64,000 nucleotides of DNA, from NCBI RefSeq assembly GCF_002234675.1, contig NC_019868.2, positions 3,388,909 through 3,452,908 on the forward strand. Direction: 5' to 3'. Positions 46,701 to 58,700 of the stretch are shown here, one piece after another (the stretch's first letter is position 1; each line of letters starts with the position of its first letter). Position numbers and translations under genes: made by a program. The notes under the pieces are model-generated. The model was not told where the DNA came from. It searched no databases and saw nothing but the letters and a program-made list of their open reading frames with translations. Source of the stretch: Oryzias latipes (taxonomy: Eukaryota; Chordata; Actinopteri; Beloniformes; Adrianichthyidae).

Positions 46701-49700
46701 GGGAAACCAGCTTCCTCCTGAGGGTCATCAAGGAGAACTTCAACAACCGCTCCAGCTGCTACTGTTCCACCACCGCCCCTCATCAAAGCGTGTTCAGTTT
46801 AACCCTTGTGCTATCTTAGGTGACCCCACCCTTACAAGGTTCAGAGCACTGTCTAGTGGGTCTAGATGACCCAACTCCAACGTTAAAGTGCCTAGGATAG
46901 CACAAGGGTTACAGAAACTGTCCTTTTCTTTCAGACACGAGGAAGGAGACGGATGCTGCAGGGAGAACGAGCTGTAAACGTGCGACAGCGGCCTCACCGT
47001 CTCCTCCTCCTTTATCTCCCTCAGTCTCTCCTCCTCTCCCTCTTTCTCCTCAGTCATGAGCTGCTCCTGATCTTCGGCGCCTGCATCCTTCACGTCCATC
47101 TCCTCTGCTCGCGCGGAAGTCTTCTCCTCATCCTCAGTTTCCATTTTCTTCTCCTCTTCTGTAAATTGAAAAAATGATTTTCCAAACCTCTTTTTGAGCC
47201 TCAGACTTGTGATGTCTACGTACCTCTCTCAGATGAGGCTGACATGTCTTCAGAGGTCCTGTTCTCCACAGCACTTTCCTCCATGTCCTCTCCCTCTTTC
47301 AGGATTTCTTCATCCTCATCCTTGATCATCCTCCCGTCCTCTGCGATCACCTCCATCCCCTTGTCACACCCGTCGGTGGACATGCTGGAGGCATCACAAA
47401 CGTTCTCAGCATTTCTCAGTAGCTGTGGTTCAAATCAAAGCGCCGCTTGAAGGCCTCACCTGTCCTCCTCATCCTCACCAGCAGGTTCTTGGTGTTGGAT
47501 GTCACCTGTGATCGTCTGGAGCTCCACTGTGAGAGGAGTTTCTGAGCAAAGAGGAGGATGAGGAGCAGAAGACGGTAGAAGAGTGAGATCAATGTGTTTT
47601 CCAGCTAAAGTTTCTCCATGATCATGAGACCGAGAGCAGCACTGACAATCCCATTATTTGGGTTTTTGTTCTGCCTCAGTTGGTTCTGGATTAAATGTAA
47701 AGCTGCTGTCAAACCTGTCAATCACCAGAACCACCCTCCAACCCAGAACCGGGCTTGGCCACCTCCCTGACGCTGCTCTTCAGGTCTACCTCCTCACCTG
47801 GTTCTTTTGAGTTCTCTTTATTCTGGTTCTGTCTGGAGGAGTTGCTGGATTGTTCTATGGACGCGGACCTGGTTCTGCTCCTTTTTCTTCCCTCTGAGCG
47901 TTCTTTGGACTTGGACCTGGACCTGGTTCTACCGTGACTTCTGGACGTTTTGCTGTCTCTTGATCTGGACGTGCTCTTCTTGCTTCCCTCTGATCTTTGT
48001 CTGGATCTTGACCGGGTTCTGGAGCTCTTTGAACCTCTGGATCTTCCTCTTGACCTGGACTTGCTTCTGGTCCTTTTCCTTCTTCTGTCCTGGTCTCCAG
48101 ACCTGGGCTTAGGGTCAGAGTCCTTCGTTGGTTCCTCCTCTTCATACTTCCTGGCTAATGAAACGTTCCTACAGGTGGGAGCAGAAAGCAGGACTTTCAG
48201 CAGCCACAGTGACAAACGGATCAGAACCAGCTGACCTGCACCTACAGCAGGCTCTTGTACTCGTTGGAGAAGGCCACTTGGATGATGTCGTCGTTGATCT
48301 TCAGCTTGTTTGAGGAATAATAGTTGACCAGCTTCTGAGCATCAGCAGAGCTTTTCATCTCAACGAACACCTGGATGACAAACACGGAGACAAAAACTCA
48401 CTCTGGGTTTGTGGACAGAACCTCGGGCTGGTTCTGAGGGGGCTCACCTTGGACGGCAGCACCAGAGTGTAGAGCGGTGGTCCGAAGCGCTTCACTATGC
48501 TGATCAGATCCGAGAATCCGTCTTTTCCCTCCGGAGCCGGAGTGAAGCTCACCACCTGGGAGCTCTGAGAAGACACAGCATCATCCCAGTGACGACCTCT
48601 GACCCGGACTGTGGGCCACAAACTAGCAAACCCGGTTCAACCGGTGTACACTGACCAGCCCACATGTGGAGGGCTCTTCCATCTGCAGCCAGATGTTCTA
48701 AAACGGTTAACCATGATGACGATCTGGATTTATGCGGATCTGTTCAAACCCAGCTGCTCAGCGGAGAAAACGCCCCCAACGTTAGTAAATCATAAAGGAA
48801 GTTTTGCAAGAACTCTGCAGAACCAAGTTTGACCGCTGACAGAACAGATGAAGAACTCAATTCTACAGAACCTCAAGCAGAAGCAGCTGAGGGTTTCTCA
48901 AGGAGAAACTCCTCGTGTTGCATCGGGAGAAAATCAGCCAGAGATGAGAAAGAAGGTTTGACAGCTTTGACTTTGCTTTTGTCCCAAATCTGCACAGCCA
49001 GAGCCATCATCCACACGCAGAGAAGACATCCCCAGAACCACCAAAACAGGTTCAAGAACATGAAGAGGACTCTTGTGGGAGGTGGTCCAAGAAGCAGAAG
49101 AAGTCTCACTTCAGGTCAGAGTTGTTGATTCAACAGTCAGAAAGAGACTGTGGGACAAAATGGTGAGTTCAAGGAGGAAGAAACAACACGGAGACTCAGA
49201 AACTGCTGAACTTTCTGTGCATCTTGTTCCACCTGGCTTGTTTTTTGGAAAAGAACATCAAAGCAACACTCAAACATGGTGGTGGGAGTGTGGTGATGTC
49301 AGGCTGAACGTATAGGAGTCGAGGCTCAAGAGCACATGGGTTCAGCAGCAAGTTGAAGGCTCTGGAGTTTCATGACCATAACCCTTCGTTCATGGCGGGA
49401 TATCCTCCAACATGTTCAATTCAAACAATAATACAAAAACGATGAGAGCTAAAGTCATGGCAGTAGCTGCTTGGTTTGGTGTTATGGAGTCATGCTTCAC
49501 CTGCATCGATCCATGCAGCTTTGAAAAGGGTTCTTTGTTATTTTAACGTTTTTTTATATTATGAATATGCAGAAAAAAATATGGAGGGGGTATATGGGGT
49601 CCTTATACTGTTCATAATTAAATAAATATTTAATTAAATAAATAAATATGGCCTCATGCAAATAAACAATCAACCAATAAATCTCTCATAAATATATAAA

Positions 49701-52700
49701 AAGATCATGAAATTGTGAAAAACCTGCACACTGATTTTAAATTAGCCATTATATTATTCAACATATTTCATTTTGCTTTAAAAACCTGTTCATTATTTTA
49801 AAACAGCATTTTACAATATTCATTTTAATCATGTGGAATATTATTATAATTGTCTTTTTTCAGAAGCTCGTATTTCAGAATGAATATTTTACAAAGTAGC
49901 TTATTTTATTTCATGTTGCTGTTTTTCACAATGACTGATTTATTTCATGAAGAGCTTTTTCAGCCGAATGGGTCTGTCTGTCAATCAGTGAAAGTGGGCG
50001 GGACCTAAACACTCATTGGCTCATCCATGGAAATCGACTCATATTCCTGGCTACCCGCTCAGCGGTGTTCCGTCAAGGAGGTGACCTATTTCAGTGATAT
50101 CTGCATGGCTTTGCTGACATTAGAGATCTAATAGAGACAAATTACCTGTCTGCTGCACCTGTCTGTTTTTGTAGTTTGAGGGTTTGCGTGGACCAAACCA
50201 CAGAGGAGCTCCGGTCGTCCACATCTTGAAGTCCCCCGTTGAAACACTCCTCATTCGCACGCCATTCACTCAGAGCTCACATCGTGCTTTATGTCGGCTC
50301 GCAGGAGGCGAGCTGGGGGACCAACGGAGTGAGACCAGGCAGCTGCGCAAAGCGGAACAAGCCTGCTCAGGCCTCCTGAACCTTATGATATTTGGCTGGC
50401 AAGAGTCCGCCCACTACTCTCTCTTGCTAATATGGAGATGCTAATGCATGCTTTTATCATTAGTAAAGTTGATTATTGTAACGCCCTGCTTGCTGGTCTT
50501 CCGAAAACCAACTTTAGGATCCTTCAGCTTCTCCAAAATTCTGCTGCACAAGTTCTCACCAAGACCAGGAGGGGGTCTCACATCACCCCAAATTTAAAAT
50601 CCCTGCATTGGCTCCCCATATGCTTCAGGATTGATTTTAAGATACTTTTCACAAGGGCTGCACGATATGAGGAAAACTTGCGATATGCGATATTAGTGAT
50701 CAATATTGCGATAACGATATAATTTGCTGTAAATAAACAAATATCAAAACAACCAAAAGCATTATTCCCATTTCACTGCAACAGTTTAAAACGTATGCTC
50801 CAAATGACCCTCGGCGAGGTAGGATGAAAAAAACATCAACATAAAAGGGTCCATCCGATTGGTGAAATGCATAAATGGATTTATTTGATTCGTTAAATGC
50901 TTCAAGCTGCCATAAGATTGTTTTAGCATATTTAAGGTAACTATATATTGCGATTTGTGATGACTTTTGCGATATGCATATTGCACAGCTTGATATCGCG
51001 ATAACGATAAATTTGCGGTATATTGTGCAGGCCTACTTTTAACCGTTTTTAAATGTCTTAACGGTCTTGCGCCTTCTTATCTATCAGATCTTTTAGTAAA
51101 GTATGAACCCTCGTGGACCCTGAGATCCTCTGGCTCTGGTCTGTTAACCATTCCGTTTGTAAAAACCAAAACCTATGGAGAAGCTGCATTTCAGCACTAT
51201 GGCCCCCGCTTATGGAACAGTCTGCCAGAGGACCTGAGAGCCGCAGAGAGCGTTTATGCTTTTAAGAAAAGGCTCAAGACCTATCTTTTTAACCTGGCTT
51301 TTAGCTAATTTTTTACTGCTTTTATTTATTTATTTATTCAGTTATTTATTTATATGTATTTTTATTTATTTATTTTATTTATTCATTCATCCATTTTATC
51401 TTGTTTTATGAACTTGAACCTGATTTTTAACGTTAGTTTAATTGACCTCATTTGAATGTTTTATTGTTTTTATCAATATGTTTACTGTTTTATTCTCATT
51501 TTTATTTATTTTTATTTCCGGTGCTTCCTCAGCTGGATCCTCTCCCTCTGGGTCGGCTGCTGTTCAGCCACTGCAGCTCTAGATTGGGACCTGCATCACC
51601 GCTTGGCTGTGGTGGAGCGGTCCCCGCCTGTGATTCTGCATTTGGCTGTCTATGCGGCTGTTCACGGAGGGGGAGGTTCCAATTACCAGCGTTTCCAGCA
51701 TCTTGTTTTTGTGCTCAGCCTATTTCTCATTGTCTTTTCCCATCAGTTAGGGGGTGGGAGGTGTGAAAGGAGTGGGGGGTTAGGTACAGGGAGGGGGGCC
51801 CTTTTTTATTTATTATTCCATAATATTTATTATTTTGGATGGATGGATATTTTTATTCTTTTATGTTTTAATCATCATGCTTGTTTTTATATTTTGTTGT
51901 GTTTTAATGTAAAGCACTTTGTGTTACATGTTTATATGAAAAGTGCTTTATAAATAAAGTTTGATTTGATTTGATTTTTCTATTTTCATTGAGACAATGA
52001 TTATAAATCAGGTCCTCTGATTTTTTTTTCCCCTCTGGAAAATGTTGATTGACCCTTTCCTGCGATGACGTTTGTGACTGTGGTTGGAAAACGCAGCGGA
52101 GATCCAGGGTTTGATTTGAGGTTCACTTCCCCGTTGTAAGCCTCCAGAGCGGGATAATAGAAAATCCAGTCTCTATGCTTTGGAGGAAACCTTTTATTTT
52201 TTACTATCACTTTTACAGCAAACTGAGCAACAGACCCTTAACTTGCACTCACACACACACTTTTACGCTGCCTGCGCACTCTGATTTACCTGAAGCAGAG
52301 ACTCTCTGGGATGATCTCATGAACTGAAACATGGAAACTCCAGTTCATAGAAGCTTAGTGGAACTCCAACAACCACCCAGCCTAACTTAGACCACTACTA
52401 AATGTTAATGAGAAGATGAAAATTGCAGAACCGACCACAAAATCACTTGAATTATGCACACTCGCCCAAAGCCACTTTTATCCGCAAGTTTAGAACCAAA
52501 ACTGCCCAATTTCTTGTAACACTGTGGATGTGTTGAGGTGCATACTCCCCCTAGTGTTGAGGAGTGTGCATTGCGCCGTCAGGTTCACTGAAGCGACTTC
52601 GATAGATATAGTCAGGGGAGTTAGGGTGCTGCTGCTTATGTCTGAGTAAAGGAGTAGCCAATCACAAAAGTGTCTCCGCCTTGTCTAGTTTGACAGACAG

Positions 52701-55700
52701 ACTCATTCGGCTGAAAAAGCTCTTCATGAAATAAATCAGTCATTGTGAAAAACAGCAACATGAAATAAAAACAAAGATACTTTGGAAAATATTGATTTAG
52801 AAATCCAAGCTTCTGAAAAAAAGGCAGAATTATAATATTCAACGTGATAAAAATAAATATTCTAAAACGCTGTTTTAAAATAATGAACAGGTTTTTAAAG
52901 CAAAATGAAATATATTGAACAATATAATGGCTAATTTAAAATCTGTGTGCTGGTTTTTCACAATTTCATGATCTTTTTATATTTTATTTTTATTTATGAG
53001 AGATTTATTGGTTGATTGTTTATTTGCATGAGGTCTTATTTATTTATTTAATTAAACATTTATTTATTTAATTATGAACAGTATAGGACTCTATAGGGGT
53101 AAACCTTCCCCACAATTGTGTAACTGAAAGCATGAAGTTACTGTTTGTGGCCCTCTGACCTGTAGAAAGCTGAAGGCACCGGAGATGCTAAACTCAATCT
53201 GCTTTCCATTAACGGTGGGAGGATAGTTGGTGTGAAACTTCACCAAGTCCTTCGCCTGATCGATGGATCCGAGCTCCACAAACGCCTGCAGGGATGAAAG
53301 CCAGCATGAAACAGCAAGTCCAACATGAAACCAACACCAGAATGTAAACTGAAACCAGAACACACTGCAGTTACAGTGGCGTAATGTGTGATTATGTGTT
53401 GTCTAGATGCATTATGCCAGTGTGTCCATTATAACAGTGGTCCCCAACCCCCGGAACGTGGACCGGTACCGGTCTGTGTGATGACTGGTACTGGTACCGG
53501 TCTGTGTGATGACTGGTACTGGTACCGGTCTGTGTGATGACTGGTACTGGTACCGGTCTGTGTGATGACTAGTACCGCTACCGGTCTGTGTGATGACTAG
53601 TACCGCTCATGTGTGGAGAATCCATCTGCTACTTTCTTAAAAAGGTTCATCTGACCACTAAATTGAAACCCTCGATTTAGCAAAGTTAGCTAAGAATAAA
53701 CATACAGTCCCTGACAAAAGTCTTGTCGCTTATCCATTTTGTAGAAACAAAAGCGTATCACCTCACTTTTAATGAATCCATTGGTTTTAGAAATGTCTCA
53801 TATGAAAGCTAAAACCCTCCCAAATTATGTTCAATGTACTAAAATAAAATTGCTTCACTGAAGAAAGATTGATCATTTAATGAACACAGAAAGGTCACAT
53901 TTTGGCAAGACAAAAGTTTTGTCGCCTACAGAGAGTAATGTGAAAACTTAAATAATTTACTTCAAAAACAAAAATATGTTGCACAACATCAGTGAATTAA
54001 GTAGTGCTACTGTGAGATATTTAATATCTTGTTTGACTTCCATGAGCTTGAAGAACAGCATCCATGCGGTTTGACAATGATTCATACAATTTATGGATGA
54101 AGTCATCAGGAATAGCAAAGAAAGCAGTCTTCCGTGCCTCCCAGAGTTCATCAAGATTCTTTGGTTTGGTCTTCCATGCTTCGTCTTTCATTCTACCCCA
54201 AACATGCTCAATGATGTTCATGTCTGGTGACTGGGCTGGCCAGTCCTGGAGCACCTTGATCTTCTTTGCCTTGAGGAACTTTGATGTACAGATGGAAGTA
54301 TGCGATGGAGCACCATCCTGCTGCAGAATTTGATCCCTTTTATGGTTGGGAATGTAAGAGGTAGCTAATACTTCTTGATATTTTAGGCTATTGATATTGC
54401 CTTCCACCCTGCAAATGTTTCGCACACCCCCATACTGGATGTAACCCCAGACCAGGATTTTTCCGCCACCAAACTTAACTGTTTTCTGGGTGAATCTTGG
54501 GTCCATGCGGGCTCCAGTTGGTCTCCTGTGATGTAATTCAACTGAAGACTCATCTGAGAAATCCACCTTCTGCCACTTTTCCAGCGTCCATCCTTTTAGC
54601 AGGCTGTGGGCCTTGGCAAATGCCACATGTTTTTTCAATTGCCTTTTGTTCAGTGCTGGTTTCTGGGCACTGATTCGACCATGGAGGCCATTTTGAGACA
54701 GAATTCTACAAACTGTTCTGGTTGACACAGGGACTTGAGGTGACCAGGCCTGGTGGAGCTCTGCTGCAGTGGAAAAGGCGCTGGCCTTGGATTTTCAAAC
54801 CAACAAACGGTCCTCCCGAGCAGTTGTCTTGCGGGGTCTGCCGGACCTGGGCTTGTCAAAAGCATCTCCAGTCTCTTCAAATCTTTTTCTTATTCTTTGT
54901 ACACATTGAAGGTGTCAGCCACCTCAGCAGTGGATCTGGTCTTCAGCCTCTTGAGAATCAACGCTTTGGTCTCAGGGTGAATCTTAGGCATGTTGTCAGA
55001 GGTCAAGTTGTAGTTGATGTGTAATTGATCACAGGTGAGGCTGTAATCTAGGATTGGATGCATCATATGACAAGGCCACAAATGTCTTGTCAAAGGCCGC
55101 ATTTACACTGCATGGTTCAAGTCACCCAATTCCGATTTTTTCCTCTCATGTGGCACAGATCGGATATGACCGGTGAAAGTGTAAGCAGGACAAAAGCGCA
55201 TGGATTCCAATTTTCTCAGATCGGATACAGGCCTCACTCATATGTGGAAATAATATGGATAGGAATCGGATACGTGCATTTGCGTGTGCCATGTAAGCAG
55301 ACAAATCGGATATTCCCCAGTAAATGCGAGTCGTACGTCAGTGACGTCAACTCAGGACACCACCGACTGAGATCACATGACTTATAAGGTGCTTTTGTGC
55401 GCTGATTTTGCTGTCAGCCTGTTACCTTTCAGCCTCAGGCTTCAGACCGTAGTCGGATACCGCTGTTATTCCCGGTCCGGTCCCGGCTAGAAGCCGTTTA
55501 TTTCTTTGCAGAGTGTGGGCGTGTATGATCGCAACCGCGCGTGCTGTGTGTGTGTGTGTGTGTAAGGTAAGGAGAGGAGAGGGGGTGTGAGTGCGGAGCG
55601 GGGGAGTGTCGGAGAACCGTACTAAAAGGAGGGTGTCTCCCCCCAAAAAAACAGTTTTGGAGTCTTTCATAACCCGCTGGAGGCTGAGGGTTCCGGCCTT

Positions 55701-58700
55701 GGAGGAAATCTCCTGTGCGTTTCTGACCACGGTGGGAAAAAGAGAAGTCATCGCGCAGGAAAGGTTCAACATTTGGGTCCAACTGTTAGTACAGCACAAC
55801 GTCTGCAAACAATTCCTCATTTAAAACTCAGAGAGAGCCGAGCAGCCCTCCGTTTTCCTCTCCCCTCTGGAGCACCCAAGGCAACGCCTCCTTCATTGCT
55901 GCGTTGCCTCCATGACAACCCCAGTCAGAAAAGTCAGAAGGAGGTTCGCGGAGGGCGGGAATGCTGCTACGTAGTCCTCAGAACGTCTACGTTTGACAGT
56001 TTCAGCATTGTATAGTGTGAATGCAAAAATCAGATACGGGTCACTTTTAAAAGATGATGTAAGTGGGTCGTCAAAAAAAAAATCAGATATAGTCAGAAAA
56101 TCGGATTTGGGCATCAAGACCTGCAGTGTAAATGTGGCCAAAATGTGACCTGTGTTCATTAAATGATCAATCTTTCTTCAGTGAAGCAATTTTATTTTAG
56201 TATATTGAACATAATTTAAGAGGGTTTTAGCTTATGAGACATTTCCAAAACCAATGGATTCATTAAAAGTGAGGTTATACGCTTTTGCTTCTACAAAATG
56301 GATAAGCGACAAGACTTGTCAGGGACTGTATTTGGAAAGTCCATTTTTGCAGAAAAAAACCCGAGGAGAAAACCGAAGAGCCTATGACTTCAAAACAAAA
56401 AGCTGCATTTAACAGACGGAAACCAGGAGTCCTGACTCCAAATATGGATGTATTGTGACAGTTGTCCCCACAGACCATAATAATAATAATAATGCAGAAT
56501 ATTCAGCAACCATTATTGGTGTTTATTCATTCATCTTCCTCTAAACCAGTGGTTCCCAAACTGGGGGGCGCGCCCCCCCAAGGGCGCGGAGGTATTGCAG
56601 GGGGGGGGGGGGGGGGAGTTTAGAAACAAAGAATTTGTATGTTTGTGTCAGTGTGGGGGGGCTCGAAAATATTCTAATCTTCAGAAAGGGGGGCCCTGCA
56701 GAAAAAGTTTGGGAACCACTGCTCTAAACGGTTTGATGCCTTTCGGGGTCACGGGCTGCCAGTGCCACTCATGGGTGAAGGCAGGGAATGTCCTGGACAG
56801 GTCGCCAGTCTGTCACAGGGAGGAAGCCGGAGTCCTCTGAGAAAACCCAGGCGTGCACGGTGAGAACATGCAAACTCCACACAGAAAGGTTCTGGTTCAG
56901 GTCCCACAGCTAGGACTTGAACCGGGGGCCTTCTAGCTGTGAGGCAAGAGCGCTAACCACTGCGCCCCTGTGCACTATTATTGGTTGAACTATTATTGGT
57001 TCTGAATGCTATAAAGTATTCAACCCACTGTTTTCCTGCTTTTCTTTTATTCTAGTCTCTTCTGCCGTTTTTTGTCGCTTATCTCTTTCTACCATTTTTC
57101 AGCTAGTTCAACCAATCATCTGTTCAGCTCTTTCCAGCTTTGACTTTTGGTCTTTCAGATCCTTTAACCTCTCCTTATATTCCAGGATTTTTGCCTCTTT
57201 TGAAATACTTTTGTGGTGTGTGTGGATCTTTGTGTTACAGTTTGTAACGTTGTGTGTGTGGGTCCCCTCAGCGTGTTTGTGTGTAGCGATTATGATAGGA
57301 ACTCACCAAAGACGGAAACATCACGATCTGAAGGATTTTTCCAAAAGGTTCTGTCAGTTTTCTGAGATACGCCTCGTCAACAGACTGAGCCGGAAACTTC
57401 ACACAAACCACCTTCCCTTTATCCGAGGCCGGCTGGACACGCACACACACACACACACACACGCACACACACACGTTACAAAGACACATCTGAGCTTGAA
57501 CATGATGTGTGTCGGTTCTTCCTTTGTCTTTACCTTCTGCGGCGCCTTATTTGACTGCGGAGCTGCAGGAAACACAAACATGTTGGCGTCGGCTGAAACG
57601 GATCCAAACATGCAGCAACTTAAGAAGGACAGAGGTGATACCTTGGTTCTGATTCTGGTTCTTTTCCTCTGGCCTTTTAGCTGGTCGAGCGAGCGTCCCT
57701 TCATCCTTCCACCTCTCTGATTTGCTGTCATCGCTTCATAAAGGTCAGGGGGACAAACAAAAGCTTACGGTTAATGAAGTCAATCTGAGTGTTTTAGCAA
57801 AGCCGTCCTCCACAGGAAGGACAGGAAATATGAATGCAGAGCCGCTTGAGGTGTCCAATCACTTCAATACATAAGGAAACAGGTTTTTTTATTAAAATAA
57901 ACAAGAAAAGAAAAAAAAGGAATGCTTCCAGTTTGCTGGCTGGAAATTACAGAGCGAGAACAAAATAAAGAAATGGAAATGTGTGTCAAATTATGAAGAA
58001 GAAGAAAAAATAAAACGAATTTTAAAGAATCTCAACGAGGAAATATAACAAAAAAATCCTCTAAGATCAGGAAGAGGTGATGTGAAGCTGAACTTTCATC
58101 CAAACAGAGGATGTTTTCTATCTGTACAAATCAAAGAGAAACAGATCCACTGGTGGACAAAGTCCCTGTGGAGCTGAGCAACGATGATGATGATGATGAT
58201 AAAGAGACACCCCCCCCCCTGCAGAGCTGGTCTACCACTGTATAAACTTAACCAGGCTGCCTGATGAAGAGAACTTACCGGGTACCTTCATCTGGAAATA
58301 CATCAAACTTTTGCTTCGTCTTTACTTAACCTGGAAAAGTGCCATCCGGTATGAAAGAAATGTCATAAGATCTCCTTCTGATCCTTTGGTTTCAGTGGTT
58401 CTTCGTCTTTGCCGTTTGGGTAGTTTCTTCTCCCTCACCTGAGTTCCCAGATCTGCACTAATGACGGCAGCTGCAGGTTTGACTCACCTGCTGATGCTCT
58501 CCAGACGACAGTCCCAGTGAGGAAACCTGCAGTGGAGGTGGATCCATGAGCAGCAGACCTCACAGACACTGACTATTTCTCACATACAAACCATACTCTC
58601 AAGCAGCCGTCCCCAACGGCTGCTTGAGAGTATGGTTTGCATAATGTCATGCGTCTCAAAATAAAAGCTCAGTGTTCCTCTCATCACGTCTCTGTTCCTC

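Larger units (their letters stand above)
49593..53095. mobile_element. 3.5 kb element with long terminal inverted repeats
   Basis: The left arm (49593-50013) and right arm (52654-53095) are inverted copies of each other at roughly 90% by eye over about 420 bp, starting TATGGGGTCC / TATAGAGTCC. A possible 6-bp duplication GGGGTA lies outside each end (49587-49592 and 53096-53101). The interior holds an L2-type LINE and otherwise no transposase that I recognise. The superfamily is not clear; long arms recall foldback or Mutator-like elements, but no 9-bp duplication is seen. It lies in the largest intron of gene B. Confidence 0.7.
53705..56328 (-). mobile_element. Tc1 element with long inverted repeats and nested MITE
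   Basis: Ends CAGTCCCTGACAAAAGTCTT and its inverted counterpart at 56309-56328, with TA on both sides. The inverted repeats run about 200 bp, the IR/DR type. The transposase lies on minus (54991-54021). A 1,045-bp element (55095-56139) is inserted between the transposase and the right repeat; without it the transposon is about 1.58 kb, the normal Tc1 size. Confidence 0.88.

Noticed and set aside
46718..46800. Extending the gene B exon at 46717 leftwards to GGCGGTGGTGG codons
   Set aside because: No acceptor there is in phase with the previous exon; CCCTCAG at 46718-46724 is in phase and gives the conserved NLEDCITLDEV end.
57540..57730. 110-codon minus frame as one exon
   Set aside because: It runs through two real short exons and the introns between them; exons 57733-57642 and 57562-57534 use the frames that keep phase with gene A.
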